In this document: positions 59,111 through 64,000 of the stretch, one piece after another
Layout: each line of letters starts with the position of its first letter
Position numbering within the stretch: the stretch's first letter is position 1
Assembly: GCA_041398565.1 (NCBI GenBank)
Contig: JAWKUN010000006.1
Coordinates: forward strand, 709,443-773,442
Direction: 5' to 3'
Length of the DNA: 64,000 nt
DNA from: DATGPD01 sp041398565
GTDB taxonomy: Bacteria; Planctomycetota; UBA1135; UBA2386
Program-made: the position numbers and the translations under genes
The notes under the pieces: model-generated
Databases searched by the model: none
Told to the model about the DNA's origin: nothing
The model's input: only the letters and a program-made list of their open reading frames with translations

Positions 59111-60271
59111 ATGTTCGACTGCAGCCATGTTCGTTCGTGTTGTTTGTTGGTCATGGCCGTCTTCGGAGGCGCTGCGCCCCTCGTCGCGCAGCGCATCGTC
59201 GTGCCGAGTCCGGTGCAGGCGGGCGTGCCGTTTCAGGCGGTGGTGGAGGTCGGTCCGCAGGGCGGCATCCTGAGCCGACCGCCGCTCTTCTTGCTACGGC
59301 CTGGCTCGGGGGAACTGATCGGGCCGACGATGGTCGATGCCTACCCGGTCGGCGAGAGCTTGCCGCCGGGGCGCCAGATAGCCTTCACCTTCACAGCGCC
59401 GGCGATCGGTGCCGGGTCGCAAGGCAGCCTGCTGCTGCTGGCGGACCTGGGCAACAATGTGTCCGGCGGCCAGGTCGTGGGGCAGCTCGACGTCGGTGCC
59501 GCCACCGTGGTGTCACGCACGCACCTGTTCCCGACCTACATCGCAGGTGACGACCTGGGCCGGATCATCCGCAACGAGGCGATCCTGTCGCTGGCCAACA
59601 GCGACGCGGTCGCGCGGACCATCGCCAATGGGCAGGCCCAGCTGTTCGCTGCCGGGGTCGCGACGCCGATCGCCACCCTCAGTCTGGCGGGCCTCACCGT
59701 GGACAAGTACTCGGCGCGCCGCGTGGCGTTCGACACCCGTGCGCTCGCCGACGGGGCCTACGTCGTGCGTGCGGCGTGGACCGATCCGGTCACCGGGATC
59801 CCGGTCCAGGCCACGCATGGGTTGCTCAAGAGCGTTTCGGCGCCTGCCGTGGCCCTCGACTTTCCGGACGGCAAGGTGCTGCGACCGGGCGCCACGCGAG
59901 TCGAAGCGCGGGCCGTCGGCGTCTACTTCTCGTCGGCGGGGATGCCGGCGATGTCCTACGCGTTCGTCTTGGCGCTGCAGCCGGGGTCGACACCGTTCGC
60001 GGGCAGTCTGGTCCCGTTCGTGGCAGACGACTTGGTGCTGGCGTCGCTGCAGAACGGCGTCGGCGGAGTTCTGGCGAACCACGTGGGCGCTGCCACCTGG
60101 ACGAGCGTGCGCCGCGGCCACGGCCTGCGCGACCTGCTCGGCGTCGGCGGCATCAGCGTCGGCCATCCCAATCTCGCGCGGATCCGCAACCTGCGCGTGC
60201 GCGGAGCCCTGGTGTTGTTCGGCAGCGGTGGCTTCGGCGCATCGCAGGCAGAGGAGCTCGTCTTCCAGTAG
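59111..60271 (+). CDS. secreted protein of unknown function
   Basis: 386 residues. The signal peptide ends near L-V-A-Q (ATG 59153 also possible). The rest is beta-rich, with an N-terminal domain (F-Q-A-V-V-E-V-G-P-Q, F-T-F-T-A-P-A) and Ala/Val-rich repeats; several alpha/beta surface strands, no Cys cluster and no catalytic motif. Family not recognised. Confidence 0.7.
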   Translation: MFDCSHVRSCCLLVMAVFGGAAPLVAQRIVVPSPVQAGVPFQAVVEVGPQGGILSRPPLFLLRPGSGELIGPTMVDAYPVGESLPPGRQIAFTFTAPAIGAGSQGSLLLLADLGNNVSGGQVVGQLDVGAATVVSRTHLFPTYIAGDDLGRIIRNEAILSLANSDAVARTIANGQAQLFAAGVATPIATLSLAGLTVDKYSARRVAFDTRALADGAYVVRAAWTDPVTGIPVQATHGLLKSVSAPAVALDFPDGKVLRPGATRVEARAVGVYFSSAGMPAMSYAFVLALQPGSTPFAGSLVPFVADDLVLASLQNGVGGVLANHVGAATWTSVRRGHGLRDLLGVGGISVGHPNLARIRNLRVRGALVLFGSGGFGASQAEELVFQ

Positions 60272-60600
60272 GGCGGACGTTCACGGGCCCACGGGAGCGC
60301 GATCCGCTCACCGTCCCCACTTGCCATAACGATCATTATCAGAAGTAGTGCAAGGCCGTCGGGAGGTCAGGCCGTAGGACTGCCTCGCGCCCCTCTCACC
60401 TTCTTCCCATGTGCTGGTTGCGGCGCGTTCCCGACCGGTCGTTGGCCGTGGGACATCGACCGACGTCTCGCGACCGACGTCTCGCGCTCGTCGGCCGATC
60501 AGGCACGAAGCCCTGTCGACGGTACGAGCTCCCGGGTGACGTCCTTGAAACCGGCTTTCGGAGGATGCCGCCGCCAACGGCGAAGATACTGGCCGTCGTC
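60272..60600. other. 329-bp intergenic region with a 14-bp tandem duplication
   Basis: Contains CGACCGACGTCTCG twice in direct tandem (60457-60484), and an AT-rich patch (CATAACGATCATTATCAGAAG-like) around 60325-60345 that is rare in this GC-rich DNA and may be part of a promoter. No gene recognised. Confidence 0.5.
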
Positions 60601-61704
60601 ATGGCCAAGCCCGCTCTCTCCGTCCTGTTCGCTGTCGGCTGTCTCGTCGCGGTGTCGCCGCGAGCGCAGTCCGGTCTGCCCATTCCGACCCTCGCCGCCT
60701 TCACCGAGGGCAACGACTTGACGTCCTACCCGTTCGGGCGCACTGCCTTCCGCGCGCAGCAGGTGGTTCACGGCTCGGCGATCGCACCGAACAACGCGAC
60801 CATCAACGCCCTCGGCTACCGCGCCGACAACGACAACTCGGCGAACAAGCCGGCGGTGAGCATCGCCAACGTGCAGATCGACCTGTCGCCGACGACCGTC
60901 GACCAGCTCACCATGTCCACGACCTACGCCCAGAACATCACGGGCACGGTCACGACGGTGTTCAGCGGCACGGTGAATCTGCCGGCCTACAACTCGACCG
61001 AGGGCGGCGTCGCGCCCTGGGGACCGGTGATCCCGATCACGCCGTTCTCCTTCACCACGGCCGGGCTGAACAACCTGCTGATCGACATCACCGCGACCGG
61101 TGCCAACGCCAGCAGCGGCTACACGCTCGACAGCGCCTTGCCGGGCGGGCAGGTGCGCTTCATCGGCCAGTCCGGCCCGACCAGCGATCCGTTCGCCCGC
61201 TTGCAGACCCTGGTCTCGGCCAACGGCGCCACCCAAGGGCGCTTCAGCGCCCTGGTCCCGGGTGGTTCGGTGACCCTGTTCGGGCAGTCGGACACGCAGC
61301 CGTTCGTCGGGCAGATGATGATCGCGCTGAGCCGACTGGCGACACCTGTCGACCTGACGTTCCTCGGTGCGCCGAACAACGAGCTGTACCAGATGCCCGA
61401 TCTGCAGCTGCCGTTCACCATGGCTGGCCTCATCCGCTACCAGGCGCCCTTCACCCTCAACATCCCGGCGTTGCCGACGCTCACCGGCGCCAATCTCTAC
61501 GCCCAGTGCTGGGTGGTCGACGTGCCGGCGAACAGCCTGGGCATCGTCACCAGCAACGGTGTCGAGCTGACCATCGGCCAGGCCGGCGACCATCCGACGC
61601 GCGTCGTGCGCGGCACGGATCCGTTGGCTGCGACCGGTGCCTTCAACTACGTCAGCGGCATCTACGGCGGCGCGGTCTTGCAGCTCACCGGCGCGTTCAA
61701 CTGA
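60601..61704 (+). CDS. secreted planctomycete-type surface protein
   Basis: 367 residues from the ATG at 60601 (60565 possible), signal peptide ending in S-P-R-A-Q. The first domain (S-Y-P-F-G-R-T, I-N-A-L-G-Y-R-A-D-N, V-Q-I-D-L-S, F-S-G-T-V-N-L) matches the surface-protein type at 29534 and 4898. A C-terminal lectin-like domain has T-L-T-G-A-N-L-Y-A-Q-C-W-V-V-D and P-A-N-S-L. Function unknown. The stop is six bases before the convergent gene. Confidence 0.8.
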   Translation: MAKPALSVLFAVGCLVAVSPRAQSGLPIPTLAAFTEGNDLTSYPFGRTAFRAQQVVHGSAIAPNNATINALGYRADNDNSANKPAVSIANVQIDLSPTTVDQLTMSTTYAQNITGTVTTVFSGTVNLPAYNSTEGGVAPWGPVIPITPFSFTTAGLNNLLIDITATGANASSGYTLDSALPGGQVRFIGQSGPTSDPFARLQTLVSANGATQGRFSALVPGGSVTLFGQSDTQPFVGQMMIALSRLATPVDLTFLGAPNNELYQMPDLQLPFTMAGLIRYQAPFTLNIPALPTLTGANLYAQCWVVDVPANSLGIVTSNGVELTIGQAGDHPTRVVRGTDPLAATGAFNYVSGIYGGAVLQLTGAFN

Positions 61705-61710
61705 CGCCGC

Positions 61711-63861
61711 CTACCTGGCCGCCGCACGCTTGCCGGCGGCTTTGCCGGACTTCGCTTCGGCGGCGACGGTCGCCGCTGGTGCCAGGGTCTGCAGGAGGTC
61801 GCTGAGGCCCACCTGCAGGCTGGTGAAGCCGGCGTAATGGACAGTGCGTGCCACGACGTTGTTCTTGCGCGCCAGCTCGAGCGCCGGCTCGGTGGTCTCG
61901 TGCCGGTTCCAGTGCAGCAGGACCAGCACGTCGACGCGGCCGCCGCGCATGCGGTCGGCGATGGCGTTGACGATCTTCTGCGGCGAGCTGTAGTTGGTCT
62001 CGAGCCATTCGGCCTCGAACTCCCAGCTCTTGGCCAGGTCCGTCAAACGCGGATGATGGCGTCGTTGTCGCTCGTTGCCGCCGACCACGAGCACGCGGGC
62101 TGGGTGTCCCAGCGCCTGGGTCGCGGCGGCCGCGCGCCGCTGGCCCTCGTCGGCGTCGACGGGCTTGGCCTCGCTCAGCTCGAGCAGCTTGCCGATCGCC
62201 GACAGCTCGTCCGCCGCCAGTTCGGGGAAGGCGATCTCGACCTCCTTGAGGATCCCCCACGCCTCGCGCAGAGCCCCCTCGTCCTTGCGCGCGCGCAGCG
62301 AGCGGGCGATCCCGAGCTGTAGGGTCGCCTTCTCGGCGTCGTGGCCGTCGAGTTCCTCGTAGAGGGCCACCAGCTCGCACTTGATCTCGTGATGGTCGAG
62401 CGCCTGGCCGACGAAGGCTTCGTTCTTCAGCAGCGTCTCCAACTCGGTGAAGGCGCCGCGCTGCATCAGCAGGTCGCGGATGGCGAAGAAGGTCTCGCGC
62501 GCCTGATCGCGCCGGCCGGCCATGTTCTGACAGGTCAGCAGGACCCGCATCGCCTCGAGACGCTGATCGAGATTCACCGCCACTTGCAGCACGCGTTCGG
62601 CGGCGCGGGCGGCCGGCTCTGCCTCACCGAGCGATTGGTACTCGAGAGCCACGAACAGGAGCTGGTCCGGCGCCGTGCCACGACCGATGTCGACCGCGTC
62701 GAGGAAGCTCAGCGCCACCTTGCGCGACAGACGCTTCAGCGCCTCGTGCACCGGAAAGAAGCTCTCCAGGTCGGGCCGCACGTGGTCGAGCGCTTGCTCC
62801 ATGAGGTGCAGCGCACGGGCAGCCTCGTTCTGGTCGCCGCCGGCGAGGATCGCTGCGGCGAGGAAGAAGCGGGCGCGGTGCAGCAGGGCCTCGTCGCGGC
62901 CGTCGCTGCGCCTCGAGGCCTCGACCGCGGCGTCGCAGAAGCGCTGCGCGTCGGCGAAGCTCGAGGTCTCGTAGGCGAGCACGCCGCGCACGTACAACGC
63001 CTCGGGCGTGCCGCGCTGCGGGTCGGTCGCCGCCGCGTCCAACCAGGCCAGCGCCGCTTCGCGCTCGGGTCGCTCGGCCCGCGGCTCGAGCTGATCGAGG
63101 GTCTGTACGTGCAAGGCCGACAGGGCTCCCAGTGCGGCGACATGGCTGCGCAGGCGGTCGTTGCCCTGCGCCAGCGTGCGGGCTTGCTGCAGCGCCTGCT
63201 CGGCATCGCGGAACTCGCTCACGCGCAGCAGGCGCTGCGCCTTCGTGCGCCAATAGCGGGCGCGCACGTCGCCGGGCAAGCGCCCGAACGCCGGCAGCGC
63301 GATGCACTGGTCGAGCACCTTCAGGGTCTGCTCGGCGTCTTCGCGCTCGGGCCGGTTCTCCAGGCGGCTCAGCAAGTCGTTGAGGGCGGCATCGACGATC
63401 ATGTCGGTGTCGTTGCCAGCATGCGCCGCGCTCAGGAGCTCGATGGCGCGCACCGCCAGCGCCAGATCGCCCACCCAGAACAGGCTGCGCATGACGATGG
63501 GCAGGCACTGCGCCGCGATGCTCGGCTCCCCCAGCAGGTCGCTGACAGTGCCGGGATCCGCCAGGAGATCGGCCACCCAGTTGCGCTCGCCGCGACGGTC
63601 GTGGGCGCGCAGCCGCCCCCACAGGTGCCAGCGCCGGTTGCGCGTCTGCTCGGGCGGCGGCTCGGGCAGGTCGATCCCGAGCAGGGTCTTGGCGTAGCCG
63701 AGATGGAAGGCGCTCTCCGGGCGGTTGCCGTTGAGCGTCCACAGGTCGAGAACCTGCTGGCGCACCGCGGTCTTGCGCGCGTCCCCACTCTCGGCGGCGT
63801 GCACCTGCCGCAGGATCAGACGATCGAGCTCGGATTCCCAGGCCATGTCCGTCGAGGACAT
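61711..63861 (-). CDS. TPR-like protein with a DUF2325-like C-terminus
   Basis: 716 residues from the ATG at 63861 (63846 possible). Long all-helical region of Leu/Ala/Glu-rich helical pairs (TPR-like, about 1-560). The last about 150 residues (R-V-L-V-V-G-G-N-E-R-Q ... V-D-V-L-V-L-L-H-W-N-R-H-E-T-T) read as a DUF2325-like alpha/beta domain, but the usual Cys-rich motif is absent. Role unknown. A family Q copy starts 116 bases upstream. Confidence 0.75.
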   Translation of the reverse strand: MSSTDMAWESELDRLILRQVHAAESGDARKTAVRQQVLDLWTLNGNRPESAFHLGYAKTLLGIDLPEPPPEQTRNRRWHLWGRLRAHDRRGERNWVADLLADPGTVSDLLGEPSIAAQCLPIVMRSLFWVGDLALAVRAIELLSAAHAGNDTDMIVDAALNDLLSRLENRPEREDAEQTLKVLDQCIALPAFGRLPGDVRARYWRTKAQRLLRVSEFRDAEQALQQARTLAQGNDRLRSHVAALGALSALHVQTLDQLEPRAERPEREAALAWLDAAATDPQRGTPEALYVRGVLAYETSSFADAQRFCDAAVEASRRSDGRDEALLHRARFFLAAAILAGGDQNEAARALHLMEQALDHVRPDLESFFPVHEALKRLSRKVALSFLDAVDIGRGTAPDQLLFVALEYQSLGEAEPAARAAERVLQVAVNLDQRLEAMRVLLTCQNMAGRRDQARETFFAIRDLLMQRGAFTELETLLKNEAFVGQALDHHEIKCELVALYEELDGHDAEKATLQLGIARSLRARKDEGALREAWGILKEVEIAFPELAADELSAIGKLLELSEAKPVDADEGQRRAAAATQALGHPARVLVVGGNERQRRHHPRLTDLAKSWEFEAEWLETNYSSPQKIVNAIADRMRGGRVDVLVLLHWNRHETTEPALELARKNNVVARTVHYAGFTSLQVGLSDLLQTLAPAATVAAEAKSGKAAGKRAAAR

Positions 63862-63976
63862 CGGCTGTTGGCGGGGGCGTCCGCAGGCCGGGCGAGCGTC
63901 GGCAATGGCAACGGGCGTACAGCGGCGCCACGGGCGGCATGCCTGGACCGGTCGGATTCCGGAGGCTCGGCAGTTC

Positions 63977-64000
63977 CTCAGCGCTGCCGTCGGCCGCAAC
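63977..64000 (+). repeat. start of a further family Q element, cut by the window edge
   Basis: CTCAGCGCTGCC-[G/T]-TCGGCCGCAAC-like sequence corresponds to the first 24 bases of the 28985 unit with one mismatch. The rest lies beyond the window. Confidence 0.75.

Noticed and set aside
1..64000. tRNA or rRNA genes.
   Set aside because: No cloverleaf with GGTTCGANTCC arm or conserved rRNA segments noticed by eye; a computed scan would be needed to exclude them.

Overview
The window looks like chromosomal DNA of a high-GC member of the Planctomycetota. This is inferred from gene content, not from a marker gene. The pointers are an ECF sigma factor joined to a very long carboxypeptidase-regulatory-like extension, many large secreted beta-rich proteins of unknown function with short C-terminal planctomycete-type domains, VWA/glutamine-amidotransferase-like membrane proteins, BlaI/M56 pairs and very few intrinsic terminators. 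No rRNA, tRNA, CRISPR array, prophage or transposase gene was found.

Layout. 0-6 kb: a large anchored protein, then three tightly packed small genes ending in a lipoprotein, then a secreted protein with a clear terminator. 6-13 kb: a membrane/coiled-coil protein interrupted by one in-frame TGA, an iron-type ABC transporter (binding protein, fused permease), a convergent phytanoyl-CoA-dioxygenase-like gene, and an ABC ATPase fused to a lipoprotein-type NHL propeller. 13-31 kb: arsC, several secreted proteins, an Asp/Glu racemase-GNAT fusion, the ECF sigma fusion, a VWA protein, a multi-spanning glycosyltransferase-like protein and a methyltransferase. 31-39 kb: secreted proteins, Rieske-trmB, a PhoD-like phosphatase and a trypsin-like protease. 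39-44 kb: an SDR plus a ribose-type ABC transporter operon. 44-50 kb: two unknown overlapping genes, alanine dehydrogenase, UppP and a blaI-M56 pair with two operator dyads. 50-55 kb: purC-purE-mtnA and a small Lys-rich protein in one overlapping operon, divergent from aroA. 55-64 kb: a lipoprotein, a DUF3187-like protein, the arsenosugar pair (CMD protein and ArsS), two secreted proteins and a TPR/DUF2325-like protein.

The most interesting material is repetitive. Family P is a hairpin element of about 62 bp (45-nt core) with compensatory base changes between copies. It occurs between genes (31.7 and 39.7 kb), inside an M56 peptidase gene (49.7 kb), and as two tandem 78-bp copies inserted in frame in arsS (58.7 kb). 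Family Q is an element of about 183 bp made of several palindromes and bordered by CTCAG. It forms a three-unit tandem array (29.0-29.5 kb) that touches the stop codon of a surface-protein gene, and a single copy (34.1-34.3 kb) that replaces the 5' end of another gene. A decayed copy lies at 4.5 kb and another copy starts at the right edge of the window. A third structure, a 27-bp inverted repeat with a nested hairpin, lies just before the LamG gene at 13.7 kb.

The other main candidate is the TGA at 7391. It lies exactly where a cysteine would complete a CxxC-x4-CxxC motif, and the reading frame continues into what looks like the missing C-terminus of the same protein.
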